DNA of 64,000 nucleotides, from contig JAWWNJ010000031.1 in NCBI GenBank assembly GCA_037176885.1, positions 868,001-932,000 of the forward strand, given 5' to 3'. Below, in pieces: positions 1-15,971 of the stretch. The first letter of the stretch is position 1. Each line of letters starts with the position of its first letter. The notes beneath the pieces are model-generated. The model was not told the DNA's origin and made no database searches. It saw only the letters and a program-made list of their open reading frames with translations. The position numbers and the translations under genes are program-made. This stretch comes from Favolaschia claudopus (lineage: Eukaryota > Basidiomycota > Agaricomycetes > Agaricales > Mycenaceae).

Positions 1-2161
1 AAACTCGCGTACAGAGGCTTGATGTACGACATATTTCGCGCCAAAAGCTTCGAATCCGGCGTCATCGGTGCCCAATCGGCTACTTGAATGTCTAGAGAAC
101 ATGACGGTAAACGAAACATGAAAAGATCAACACATTGCAAACGCACCAAACAGCTTCTGATTGACCGACATGAAATCCTTCATAAACCCGCTCGCAAACA
201 TCAAATTGTATATCCGGTCGGGAGTACCGGGAATAATCGTGTTCATCGCGGTTTCAGAGAAATGGGAGCCGTCTTTCCCGCACGCACAGGTGGTGGCCTT
301 ATGCCCCACCGCACCAGCAGGTCCAGCAGCTCCTCCAATAACAGTACCTTCAACAATATTGGGCTGACCTTCCATCGAGCCTGAGCCAATGGAAGCAGCG
401 TCAGTGGGGCGTACAAGCCGCCATATATTATGAATAACGTCAAATGTCGTGTCTCGAGAGAGGAAAGACGCAAAGGTAAAATCCGCACGGTCAGTTTTGA
501 CGCGGATGGCGTTAGGGATAACAAACGCCGTCATCCTCTTCTCGAGCGTCGTGATTTCGTAAATAGGTATCGATAACTGCGGGATAGCGAGCTCAGTTCA
601 GCGCTGAGAATACGCGGCAACAACATCGACACTCACGTCAGTAACCCAGCCGAAGATATTGGCGTGGAAGCATAGATGATTTTCTGACACATAAATTCGT
701 CCTTGGATTAGAATCTCCCTTTGGAGAGCACATCCATAATCTGCAAAATGATTTGTGATAGGCCCACAACGAGGCTGACACGAGGAAACAATGCGTACCG
801 TCAATGAGATAGTCGCCCTCCGGAATACCGGGGAACAAGTCGTGGAAGTCTGCATTCCGTTTGTTGCTCGCAACCGCAAACCCAGTTACTGGAATGTCGT
901 CTTCGCCCAAATCCAAATCCTCCAACCCAGTCCCGCTGTCATCACCCGAATCACTCCCACTACCATCGTCCGAGCTATCCTCCAGACCAGAATAATACTC
1001 CCCCTGCTCGTCAGGAAAGTACCCCTCGCCACCACCCTCCTGACTCACACTGATGGACCCTGCCCTCATCGACCCAGTCGTGCGCCGTCTCTTGTGTTCC
1101 GACTTTGGCGACTTCGACTGACCATTCGACGCACCCGTGGCGTGCCTCCGATGGTTGGCGGCGTTCCTGTCCGGACTAGCCAGCCTGCGAGTGGGATTTT
1201 GTAAAGGGGAAGTGACAAGTGACGGGCTACTCCTGTTTTCATTCGTGTTCATCACTTGTGGTGTCAAGTTGGTTTGCTGCGGTGCTGTCAAGGCAGGATT
1301 CGCCATGGCAAGACCAGACGCAGCAATCGCGCCAGCCAAACCCATCGGTTTCTTGGGGGCACTGCGCCGCCAAGGCCGAGTTGTTTTTTTCTTCTGCCCC
1401 TGCGACGTAACGGAGAACACATCTGTGTCGCGTCTCCCAGAGGTAGCCCATGTCTGCGCGGGCACTATTGAGGGAAACTCTCGCTCATCAGTCGGTGACT
1501 CGGTAAGAACGGGCCCCTCGTCTTGTTGAGGAACAGAAGCTTGAGAAGATGCAGAACGGTTGCTGTTTGGAAGCGGCGGTACGGGCGGTACGAGGTTGAG
1601 CTGCTCCTGGATCTGCTGCTTGAGCGATTTGTTGGACGTTTGCTGCCGTAAAACAGAAGGCAGATTCGTTGTCGACGACCTTGGGGAAGCCTGCGGGGAA
1701 CGGTCCTTTCTCGGCGGATCCGCAGGAGGCGCTGGGATAGGTTTGCCAGGAACAGGCGGCCGATCGGGAGAAGACGATCTTTTGTTACTTTGTTCGCTCT
1801 TGGAACTGGAGTCGAGAGGTAAGCCGTCGATCTTCTGGCCATTGACTTGGCTGGTAGGTCTGTATGTCGGAAGCTCCGGTGCATTCGATTTGGTCGAGTC
1901 CGAAGGAGACGGCGGAATCACCGTCACACTGGGGTTGGCCGAGTGATTATAAACGGGCTTTCCAACGGTATTGACGGTGATGCTCGGGACAGATGAATTC
2001 ACAGTGGAAGAATTCAAGGACGGCACTGTCGAATGGTCGATTGAGGAAGGTGTCCTGCTACGAGCCGCCATGGTCGATGGAGGGGAGGGCGAGCTCGCAG
2101 AACGATCTCGTTGAGTCATCGTAGGCGCTTTGACAAGCTTGGATAGAAAGCTGGGTGCCAT
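1..2161 (-). CDS. LAM/Ysp2-family sterol-transfer protein, GRAM + VASt domains (partial)
   Basis: Proteins of this family (yeast Lam1-4/Ysp2) sit at ER-plasma membrane contact sites and move sterol. I read four exons: 2161-799, 740-637, 576-147 and 91 to beyond the left edge, with consistent phases. The first ~450 residues are low complexity, rich in Ser/Pro, followed by an acidic patch. A GRAM domain then begins at DFHDLFPGIPEGD and runs through the 2nd and 3rd exons (ILIQGRIYVSENHLCFHANI, then TALVIPNAI-like TAFVIPNAI). The start of the VASt lipid-binding domain follows (IPGTPDRIYNLMFASGF, then DIQVADW). The ATG at 2161 is chosen because upstream in-frame sequence is not protein-like. The C-terminal part of VASt and any transmembrane anchor lie outside the window. 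Domain assignment rests on recognised motifs; sterol transport is known of the family, not shown here. Confidence 0.88.
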
Positions 2162-5100
2162 GTTGAAGTCGGCTAAGGTATTGAGTTTAGCGTGCGGGAA
2201 AAGTCTTGAAATGAGTTGCACACCTTGCGGAAAGTAATGCGAGCTTCGACTGGGAAACTGGAAACAGAGACTACATGAGTGTATTTCAAAAGAGAGCAAC
2301 ATCAAGGCAATGAAAGCGGGGCAGCCACAGTGACGAGGCCGAGGCGTAATACAAGTGTTGGTGCCCCAAGGCTCGGACCGGACGAATGAAGATAGACGGC
2401 ACAAGATCACATACGTTTAGCAGCTCTAGACGTAAACAGAGTTAGACTGCGTCTTGATTTGAGCACAAGAGCCGCACTCACAAGACTATTATGGCGGTCG
2501 TTCGCGTTCGGAGCAAATGAACGAACAAAGCAAGCAGTAAATCTGTGAGATATCGAGAAACGTGAGAAACACTGTTCGGACCACGAAAAGGGATACCTCT
2601 GCACTCACCAATAAGACCAATGAAGCGTCCTCAGGATCTCCGGAGGCTGAGGTTTACGAGCAACGAAGCTTCCGAGCAAAACTTGTCCGAGACTGGCGAT
2701 TCCAACTCAATCCTGGACCAAGGTTCTATGGCGATCCACTGGTAGAATGTAGACTTTGTTGCCGTCGTTGCAGGTACCAAGAGCAGTCGCCGTTCAGACC
2801 AACGAAAAAAAGAGAGAAACACGAGGCGACCGCTGGCGGCGGTAACTGGAGGATGGTGGAAGATTCCAAGACCGACGACAGATATGTTCTGATGGTGCGA
2901 CTGATCCCGTTTTCGGGCGCTGATCCGTAAAATTAAATCTCTTTACTTCGTTCACTCATCCTGCTCATACAACTCAATCAAAGCCACTTTCTGTTACACT
3001 TGTGATGCAGTCCAAAGGAACCCCGACAAGCAAAAGAATTCATGTACAAAAGGTCTTGGCCGCTCAGGATCATCTTCCACGAGGCATTTGCCTCCGTCAC
3101 GGTCCAACCCGGCACCAGTACCGTACAAGTACGCCAAGTGCATACTGCACGCTTTCAAGACTTGAAGACAAGACGTCGAACTCGGAGCCCTCGTTTGTCC
3201 AGGTCTCAATGGCAAGTTAAAGATGTTCTAGGTAGGTAGGTTACACGACACGGAACGCCGGGCCCAGGGTTTGAAAACGACAACAATTGCATCGTGCGTG
3301 CATAATTAGCAAGGAAACTGTGCTGCACAGACCAATCGCGACCTCGGGTGATTGCAAGGCATTCATTGAGGCACCCGATACTCTGTTTCAAGGCTCTGTA
3401 CACTCGGGATGTCGACACCCTCTTGCAGTGCTTCGAACCAACTTCGAACTCGGGATACTCTTGAGGTCGAAGCTGGTCGAAGGCGGCAGGGCCTATTTCT
3501 TGGTCTTTGCATTGCCCCTGCTCGGTCGCTCGTCTCATTGCCTGTCGACGCGTCAGAATTACCCATAAGAAACCTGGAGACAACAACAGCGTCGATTTCA
3601 ACCATAATTAGTCAAGGAAAGCTGAATTAAAGGTCTATTGGTTCCATCATTGTCCCATTTTTCCTCGTCCTCATCAGCAGTCCTTTCTTCTCCTGGCCGC
3701 CGTTAGATCGAAGTGTCGAACGACTGGAGAATGGGTTTCTCCCTGTTGTTTCTCGTCATCCGCTTTCGATCCAACTCCGAGTCCTCTTTCTTGAATTCAG
3801 TCTTCAAATGCAAGCACACGTCCATTGCATCGACTGTAGAGGCTTCCCGGGCTAATTCAGCTACAGACTCGAAGTCAGTAGCCTACAGTAGACAATAAAA
3901 ATAATTTTGTTTCCCAATATAATATTGTCGCAGCCTCGGCTCACGAGTCAGAATTTCGCAATGAGAACCCTCCGAACGAGGTGTCACACGCGCAAGTAAC
4001 GCGTTAGCGGCTGTGCCTACACCTTACGAATCCTGACGTTAGGAAGGATTCGTTCTTTCTTTGACCCCCCCACTTAGCATAATACCAACAGACGGGGTAA
4101 GATGGGGTCAGATGGGGCCCGCAAATTGGTTTTGATGGTTTGATGAAAGATCTGATTTTGGCCGGGTTTGGTAATTGGTTATTTTTAATCTGGGTTTATA
4201 AACTATTTTTAATTCCTATTTGCCTTCTTTGCAATAAGTCACCACGTGCGTGTGACCTGTTGTGACCCTGAAATTCGAATCCGGTAAATGTTATGTTAAT
4301 TCATCGAAACTAATTGCCTTCTTGATCGTATCCGTTCTTTCTTCAGCGTTGGCTCGTCCCGTTTCCGTTGCAATTGGTCTCGGGTACTCAACGTGGTGTG
4401 AATTCAACCCATTGAATGTAGGTGACGGCCGAATTCGACCCCCAAACAGCAAGCCGACGTCTGCGATTCACGAGTCGCACCACGTCAAGTTTCTGGTCAA
4501 CAAGGAGACAATGACAGAGGCTGATTGTTAAAACTTGCGAGGAATTTGAGCCCAAGATCCCGGAAGAGAATGGATAGCGTGAAAATGGAGAGTCAACTCA
4601 AGACATTCTGAAAACGAGTCGTGGCTGAGGCTCGAGGACTTAAGAGGTGCCTAGATGTTATGCTGACTGGGTGTGTGTTCTGAACATTTCACGAAATGAT
4701 TTGAGACTGACCGAGTCTAGGCCGAGTCAGCTGCGCCACAGTGATGATCGCGGGCGTGCCCATACGTCGTCAAACCAAGATGCAGGTAGGCGGTACCCTT
4801 CAGTGCTCACATTCCCAAAAAAAACTTATTGGCTCTTCCTCAAGACCTCTCACTGCGGGCTGCATATCTTACGCTTGAAGCGCTCGTCTACCTTGCTATA
4901 CTCTTCTTGTGTCCTTAGTACTTGTCTTGACTGATTTTCGGCTTTTCTCTGCTCTTCGGTACCCAAAATCCGGTGTGCACGTGTCTTGTGCGACTTTCTG
5001 CAATCCTGAGACTATACAGTCCAGCCTCCCTGTGAAGAAATTGACGCTCGAACGTCAACACCCGTTATCTTTGACTCACTCCGAGCCCGTAGTCTCAACC

Positions 5101-5167
5101 TGCCGAAGACGCTTGGCGTAGCCGCCACTGTGTATCTTGTGCGGGACTAGTTCCAATCGACTGGAAG
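2162..5167. other. Gene-poor intergenic region
   Basis: About 3 kb with only short, mutually overlapping open frames in all directions and no recognisable domain or coherent exon chain. The first 400 bases probably hold the leader and promoter of the LAM gene. A C7 run at about 4065 is followed by three G4 tracts six bases apart (4094-4120). No tRNA-like or repeat structure was seen. Confidence 0.5.
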
Positions 5168-5915
5168 ATGGCAAGCAACAGATGGAGTAAGAACGTGTTG
5201 CCAAAGACAAGTATGCTCTTAAAATTGTGCTGTAAACCCGTCCTAAACTATCCGTAGAGCCTCAAACGCCGATTCAGCCAAACGCAGTCCGATGTATCCT
5301 ATATTCCACGTTGCTAATACCAGCACTGTCGGAGCAGGTTTTGCGCCAGATGGATGTGAATTCAATTACGCAGGAACTGCAGGCACACTCACGAGCTCGA
5401 CAAGCAGGAACTTCCTTGTCGGCGTCCTTCGCGAGCAACATTGAACTGTTGAATGCTCCTCGAGGCCGCGAACGAAGCCAAGACACACGCTCAGAGCTTT
5501 CTGATACGTCCTTCTCTGGCTCGGCATCGACACAGAGCTGGGTCGAGACAGGCGGCTCATCGGGAATGATTTTGCGCGAGTCCGTTGCGCCTGTCCATCC
5601 GAGTGACTCCTTGATGACGACGACATCTACGGACACCTCGAATATCAGTGTGCAAGGGATCCGTCATTTCCAAGCATGCTGGATCTTGCTTTTATACTTT
5701 TGTGTTAGTCCCTCATAGACAGCGCAAGTGGCTCCGAGTCGACAAGAAGAACGGACGCAGAACTATGGAAGGTCTTCAGCGCTCTAGCTTTGACAGCTTT
5801 CGCATTCGCTGATGATGGAGATAGGTGCTTAGATGAAGGGGAAACACTCGCAAACTGCGCCCCGAGGCTAACGCGATCCCTGTCCTCGCTCGGAGAGGAA
5901 CTGGTTGCGGCGTAG
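5168..5915 (+). CDS. Hypothetical protein, three exons, 209 aa
   Basis: Unrecognised. I built it from exons 5168-5210, 5258-5647 and 5719-5915. Both introns (47 and 71 nt) have GT...AG ends, and all three exons stay open in a consistent phase, giving 630 nt including the stop. The protein is Ser/Thr-rich (for example SDTSFSGSASTQSW), with a basic N-terminus, a moderately hydrophobic stretch near residue 160 (WKVFSALALTAFAFA) that could be a membrane segment, and two cysteines after it. No known domain is visible. The antisense strand is also partly open, which weakens the case. The agreement of three exons and two splice pairs is the main support. The start context is GAAGATGG. Confidence 0.5.
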
Positions 5916-7562
5916 TTCGCCTGCGAACGCCGCGAATCATGAAGGCGCTTGGTGAGCAACAAGTTGTTTCTTGAGCTAGCAGACCTCACTAACGAACGTT
6001 TCCGCCCGTCCAGGCTTGGATTCTGCTTTTACCCACAGTCAGAGAGGACCCTACACCCGTAACAGACTGAGCCATCGCTAACTCCAACGCAGATGTACCG
6101 TGTAGTCTTTGTGTCTCTGACAACTCGTTATACTTTTACGGGGTTTCAGGTACTACCTACAGTACTTCCTTCGATTGCAACAGCGCCGATCGTGTGTGGG
6201 GCAGCCACATCTCCATCCCCACACTTGACAAGGGAGGGGTTTTCCGCTATTCACCATTTGTTGCCCTCCGCCTCTTCTTTGAATTCATACTAACAACAGA
6301 CGCACCGTGAATATCGCTGTCCAGCCGCCATGGCACGCATCATTGCCTTCTCCGCGTCGTGCGCGGGGGTTTTGTTTCAGGCTCGGGGGCCTACCACCTA
6401 GGCCCATCATTGCGCGCCCTCCTCTAGAACTCCTGTATTCGTGCCTGGCGCATCACCCTACTTGTCTTAGTCGTGCGCCTACTATTTACCGCTCAACCCA
6501 GCACTTTATCCCCCTCGGCTTACTCTTGTTGGAACCTCGTACCATCTCACTCGGGACACCAGCTTACTCAAGCGCCCACTGTCCCTGCTCATAGGACCTG
6601 CGTGCTCTCTTACCTGTTCTGCCATTAACCCAACATTAATCTTTGCACCTGCGCTGCACTTTTGCGAGTCATTCGTGTGTCTCCGTCCTAATGTCACTTG
6701 CCTGCACCCTACTTCCAAGTTCCTTATGCTTGAGCGTACTACACAGGGTTCTTGAAAGGCTCATCATCGTTTATGCTAGTACTGTGGGTGGGTATCTTCA
6801 CTACCTCCCACTGTATTTTTGGGAGTACTTACTCTTCTAGCCACACGGCTTCTCTTACCCAATACTTGCTCTCTCTTTGCTTAGTCTCCGATCAGATTTT
6901 TTCACACGGGATGGAGTCGACGAAGTTACAGAAATTTGTCGCCCTTCGGCAATGATGGGTCGCCAGCCTTTCTTACCGTTCTCATCATCTACCCTCCGCA
7001 ATGAAGTCGACTTCCTGTCACAAAGCCACAAGCTGGTTGAGGTGCGGCTGCGCTGTCCGCCTTGTTGATGTACATCTCACTTATCCTTCGCTTTCCTCTA
7101 CCTTACACCATGGCTGCGAATAATTGTCTGTTTCGTATCATTTGGGCGATGCTTTCCAGGCTTCACATTCTTTCTTTTCCACTTCAAATTCCCTTTCTTC
7201 TGTCGTGCTTCACATTAATCGGAGCCGGTTAAGTTCTCTACTTAATCTTCCAAGTTCTTACTCCTCCCATACCGGTAATTTGGCAGCCATTTCTTACACT
7301 ATCCCGGAAGTGCGCCGTCTTATGATTAGATCGCTCTTTGTCTATAGCAATATAAGTATCCGAATGGTTCTGCTATATGTGCTCAGCTACTCGACGCGTG
7401 AATTCCGCGTAAACGCTGTAGGCCATTCGGATCAAACAGGATCAGATTCAGGACCCCTCGGCAGGATTCGTATTGCCATGCGTAGCACTGGCCGTCACAG
7501 TGCCGTCACCCACAAGTTTCTTTCACCCATCACCTCCACGACCCAAGCGCCCACACCACACA
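5916..7562. other. Intergenic region, pyrimidine-rich
   Basis: About 1.6 kb with many CT-rich runs and short frames only. The last few hundred bases should hold the RBX1 promoter and leader. No domain, RNA gene or clear repeat was seen. Confidence 0.5.
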
Positions 7563-8194
<632 letters not shown>

Positions 8195-8580
8195 ACGTTC
8201 TGGCCGTCATCACCACCGCATCTCGTATCCTAGAATTGTTTTTCTCAACATGTAACCGCTACACGAATCCCAATCTCAATTTTCTGCTTTCTGGTCGTCG
8301 GACTCGGACCCGATGAACTTGACGACTATAACTCTAAGGTTCTGCGCCGCGCAACTTCGCAGATGACTTCTGCTACTTCGCTGCAAAACGAAGGTCTGCG
8401 AGATCATGGTCTATTCAACGCTCTTACTCGTTGCGACAAGCACTGCGTCATTTAACTGAGGTTGAGCGCGTACTTGACCCGGGTCAGGCCGCTTGTTCTA
8501 AGTAAATCGTATTTTTGGTGCCCATGTTCTTCGTGTGTGGTGAAAACACGTTATGTGGGTCCAGATTTCGGAGTGTATCT
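8195..8580. other. Intergenic, nothing recognised
   Basis: Sequence between RBX1 and the decayed F-box fragment; it holds the RBX1 3' end. Nothing else could be supported. Confidence 0.4.
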
Positions 8581-8795
8581 CGAGGGGGAGGGTGCAATGA
8601 GGTGCTCAAGTCCGGCGCGTGTACCCAATTCTCGGTCGCGTAGCTCGACTAGGGTCGCAATTTGCACGCGGAGAGCCGCAAGCTCTTCATCCAGAGACGG
8701 TATGTCCGAACGAGTTTCTTCAATCATGTGAAGAGTATCACCGCTGGTCTTGATGTCCTCTCGACTTCAAGTTGTTCGGCAAAAATTTCGCGCAT
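8581..8795 (-). pseudogene. Truncated, frameshifted F-box gene N-terminus
   Basis: On the minus strand this fragment reads MREIFAEQLE and, after a frame change near 8770, continues as EELAALRVQIATLVELRDRE and LGTRAGLEHLIAPS. It matches residues 14 to about 83 of the intact F-box protein at 9667-11241 (MREILAEQ; LRTQIATMVELRDREL). Homology stops before the F-box proper, where the frame soon hits a stop. A short upstream motif (GTCTAACCCTA, near 8890) also recurs upstream of the intact gene near 11312, so promoter and 5' end were duplicated together. It is a relic. Confidence 0.75.
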
Positions 8796-9666
8796 ACAGA
8801 AGACTGAGCCAGACTCCGCCCCGGAGGGAGTAGAAAGTTACTGCGCTACTTAGAGCGTCTTGCGCAATAGACGTTGTAGTCATTCAAGTGTTGTCTAACC
8901 CTAGCCTTACCTAAACCCACTCCAAAATTGAGCAATGAGCATAGATTTTTCGACAAGCAGCTCCGCTAGGTTTCGCTCATTACTTCCTTTCCCAGTGAAT
9001 GCCCTCGTCGAAAAAAAATCTACTCATGGATCGAGTTCAAATCGAATCTGGCGCTGACTCCCGCTGCGTGATGCTTTCAGGGCATGGAACTTGACAAACA
9101 GTTCCATCCTCACTGTCATAAGTTTAGGAGCTGTCAAAAAGCACTGTAAGTATGCCTGCAGGATCGAGCTCCCCGTAATTTTCGGAATCCCTGTTCTCAA
9201 GCTCTTCCAAGGCGGCAAGACTGCGTCGTTCAAGCCGTTGGCATCTGCCCTGTAGAGATAAGTTGCGAGGATCGCCATCGATAGGCAATTGTAAAGACCA
9301 GTTCGGACCATGAAGCTCGTCCGGTCGGACTGGTGTAATGGATGTGTCATAGTATGCTGCGCTCCGTCCTTGAGTTCACGAGGCTCAAGCCATAAATTGC
9401 GAGCTAGTGACAATCTATCAGGGTCACCTTTATTCAACGCTCAAAGGCATTCTTGAAAATAGGAAATGTCTATGATTTTCAAAAAAGCTGGAGATCAACC
9501 CTTCCATACGTAGAGTACGCACATATCTGCAACCCGCCCTCCGCTCGCCTACGAGAAAGAACAGGCTCCGTCCCAACAGCAGTCAGGGATTCGATTCAGT
9601 GTTATCCGTCGACGAGTCTCTATATCGCCTTTACTCTGACTCGTAGGCCGCTTGAGCGCAGAGCAT
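8796..9666. other. Intergenic, with an unassigned open frame
   Basis: A 137-codon minus-strand open frame (9024-9437) begins with TTG rather than ATG and shows no domain; a first ATG comes only well inside. It may be a relic of another duplicated gene. No other feature was seen. Confidence 0.3.
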
Positions 9667-11241
9667 TCATGGAATCTCGAAAGCTTTGGCTGATTTCTTT
9701 CCTATCGCAGAGAGGTTAGCATACATATCAACTGCACCATCCAATTCTGACCTTCCATTACGATAGTCCCCCGTAAGATTCACCTCGCTCCACCGCGCAA
9801 CGGCAGGAGGACTAGGGCGCGACGCCAGTTCTTCGTCCGTCCACCACCGCGAACGTATCATGTTGGCGAATGCATCACCCACAATTCCAAACTGGATGTC
9901 GGTGAATTTGACACTGCGTAGGCGAGGTACCAGAGGTTGCGCATCTGAGTCCGCATAAGTCAAGAGCTTGAGCAACGCGACGTCAAATAAGAAGCCAGTG
10001 GAGAATTGGAAATTCGAGAGGAGCGGCGCGTGACGCAAGAGATTGCGGAATGCATGAGATGGTATATGTAAGGTATTGTCGACAATTTCGAGATCGAGTT
10101 TTGTGATGCTCCGAGAACGCGACTGAAAAGTCGTGAATGATTCTTCATCCCAGTACTGCTTGGGACGGAGGTCAAAATAGAGGCGGAGGTCGTCGAGAAC
10201 AGGGGCACAGAGATGAGCCACGAAACGCATGGCGAGAGGGCCATCCTCGAAAAAACTGAGGACGAGGGTGCGTAGGTGGTTGAGCACGATCAAATCGATT
10301 ACACCTGCAGGAAGCTCCCACTCTGGAAGATTGATGTCGGCATTAACTAGAGTCGGACACCGGTTAAGGATATTGGCGAGGGCGTCCAATGTGCTGATTT
10401 TGCGCAGAGTAAGAGAAGTGAGTTGAGCCCATGGCATGGGAACTCGACAAGACGAGTTGATACTCAACCCTCTGAGCTTGGGGGCTGCTGCAACACACTG
10501 TATGTTTGTGGGGTCAATTCTCTCTTCATCCCGTGTCGTGGTCCACAGCTCGAGCTCCTCCAAACAGAGCAAACTGTCTGATTTCAATTGACCCAGAAAT
10601 GACAACGCCCGATGCCCTGGGCCGCGAAACTCTAAGGATCGCCATCGAGACGCAACATGGACGACTTCCTCAAGTTTACGAAGTTTTATGCTATTCCAAC
10701 TGCCATCGTCATCCCAAAAAAATCGGAGGGTGAGGGGGATGGACATAGCCGCGGAGCGCGCGAGCCACACTCGCAAACCGGCGGCGTGTAGCTCGTCCTG
10801 TGTTGGGGACACTTTGTTGAGGTGCAAAGTGAGATGTCCGGCCCATAGTTGTGGGGTATGGAGTGCGACGAAGCACCATTCAGAGCAGACTTGAGACACT
10901 CGATGTGCAGCGCGGACATGCGAAGAATCTGACCCAGGTTTCGCCAGAGTGAGCACGAAGATTTCGGAGAGGATCTCCACTGGGAGTGTGCGTATGGGTG
11001 CAGCGAGGTGCTGCAGCGCAGCGCGCGTAGCCAATTCTCGGTCGCGTAGCTCGACCATGGTCGCAATTTGCGTCCGCAGACCAGCAATCTTCTCGTCAAA
11101 AGATAATACGTTCGAATCCGATTCTTTGATCAGTTGAGGAATATGGATATTACCACCGCTGGCCTCGAGCTTCTCGACTTGTTCGGCAAGAATTTCGCGC
11201 ATCGAGAAGGCTGACGCAGACCCTGGTGCGCTGGTAGCCAT
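9667..11241 (-). CDS. F-box-like domain protein, 524 aa, intronless
   Basis: This is a single-exon gene of the expanded Agaricomycete F-box family. A helical, charged N-terminus (residues 14-75, with LRTQIATMVELRDREL) precedes the F-box at about residues 83-135 (RTLPVEILSEIF, VCSEWCFVALHTPQLW). Some 390 residues with leucine-rich-repeat character follow (PWAQLTSLTLRKISTLDAL; LRTLVLSFF). Family members act as substrate receptors of SCF ubiquitin ligases, but the substrate here is unknown. The start is a real ATG, and the coding frame is intact to a stop at 9667. Two decayed relatives lie nearby at 8.6 kb and 19 kb, so this looks like the surviving copy of a local duplication. RBX1, another SCF component, lies close by, but I regard that as coincidence. 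Confidence 0.88.
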   Translation of the reverse strand: MATSAPGSASAFSMREILAEQVEKLEASGGNIHIPQLIKESDSNVLSFDEKIAGLRTQIATMVELRDRELATRAALQHLAAPIRTLPVEILSEIFVLTLAKPGSDSSHVRAAHRVSQVCSEWCFVALHTPQLWAGHLTLHLNKVSPTQDELHAAGLRVWLARSAAMSIPLTLRFFWDDDGSWNSIKLRKLEEVVHVASRWRSLEFRGPGHRALSFLGQLKSDSLLCLEELELWTTTRDEERIDPTNIQCVAAAPKLRGLSINSSCRVPMPWAQLTSLTLRKISTLDALANILNRCPTLVNADINLPEWELPAGVIDLIVLNHLRTLVLSFFEDGPLAMRFVAHLCAPVLDDLRLYFDLRPKQYWDEESFTTFQSRSRSITKLDLEIVDNTLHIPSHAFRNLLRHAPLLSNFQFSTGFLFDVALLKLLTYADSDAQPLVPRLRSVKFTDIQFGIVGDAFANMIRSRWWTDEELASRPSPPAVARWSEVNLTGDYRNGRSELDGAVDMYANLSAIGKKSAKAFEIP

Positions 11242-11741
11242 TCCGCTATCTCAGTTTCATACAGGACGCGTGGTTGGTGGTGGTGGTGATGGTTAAAGTT
11301 GGTCTAACCCTAACCCTTACTCGTGTTCAAGGCACCCCCTAAAGTTATGCCACACAGCGTGAATAATCCTCTTCGCATCTGGGCCACCATGTCTCCTGCA
11401 CTGAAGCTCACCTTGTCGGTGCTTGCCATACAGGAAGACCGACGCAGATTCGACGGCTCATCCAGAAATCTGATTTGATTATATCTTCCCGGAATCCCTT
11501 AATCTCGAGATTGCCTACATCATCTGACATCCATTGTTCAGACAGAGGGTTGTGTTCTCCACAGGTACTGACGGTGATTGCCTGGCTGTCATAGCGTTTC
11601 CAGCCACATCGAATCTTCAGATCGTCGACCCGAGTGTCCTTCATGCTCAATCACGATAGCTCCGACTCCAACGAGATGGGACCTGCTCTAGGATTATCTC
11701 CAGTACATTATTACAGACAACAACTGAACCAATACCCGATC
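11242..11741. other. Intergenic: F-box promoter and PRP22 3' region
   Basis: It holds the promoter of the minus-strand F-box gene, including TGGTGGTGGTGGTGATGG and the motif GTCTAACCCTAACCCTTA, which is shared with the 8.6 kb relic. It also holds the 3' end of the PRP22 transcript. No gene was seen. Confidence 0.45.
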
Positions 11742-15460
<3,719 letters not shown>

Positions 15461-15971
15461 GAGAGCTCAGAGCAAGTCAACGCAAGTGTTTGCCGATAAT
15501 TCTTTGGTCACAATAGTCACATCCCGTCACAGCCTCTTCACCTCACCTTGGTCATCCTCAATTCCTCATCTCTAGTCTCCCTGTTTCACGATCTCGCTGT
15601 GTCTACAACGTACCTTGCTGTGTCAAAAATGTGCATTCCACTGATCGATTTAGCCGGCCCATTTGTGTGTAGTTTAGCAGGGCGTCGGACGACGACTCCG
15701 ACCTACCTGTTTTTGAATCTTGTCTGTCGCGGGTGTGTGTGTACTTCCGTACAGCGTGAATCTCGATATGTCTCCCATCTATAATGAATGCCTTCAGCTC
15801 CAATTTTTCGCACCATGACTTGACGACGGCCGTGCTCTACAGTAGACTCTGCAGGGTGCGGACTACTGCGCACCTGATGATTCAAGACAAGCAGCTGCAT
15901 TCAATTCTACGTATTGTATACATTTACAAAGCAGACTTTTCATTTCTTCTCTTCTCATCAAGCAACATAAC
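15461..15971. other. Intergenic: PRP22 promoter and aldolase 3' region
   Basis: Between two minus-strand genes. It holds the PRP22 promoter side and the aldolase 3' UTR. Short overlapping frames only. Confidence 0.45.

Noticed and set aside
11300..11330. CTAACCCTAACCC as telomeric repeat
   Set aside because: Only two units, in a gene promoter, and shared with the F-box relic at 8.9 kb; it is a duplicated promoter motif and not a telomere.
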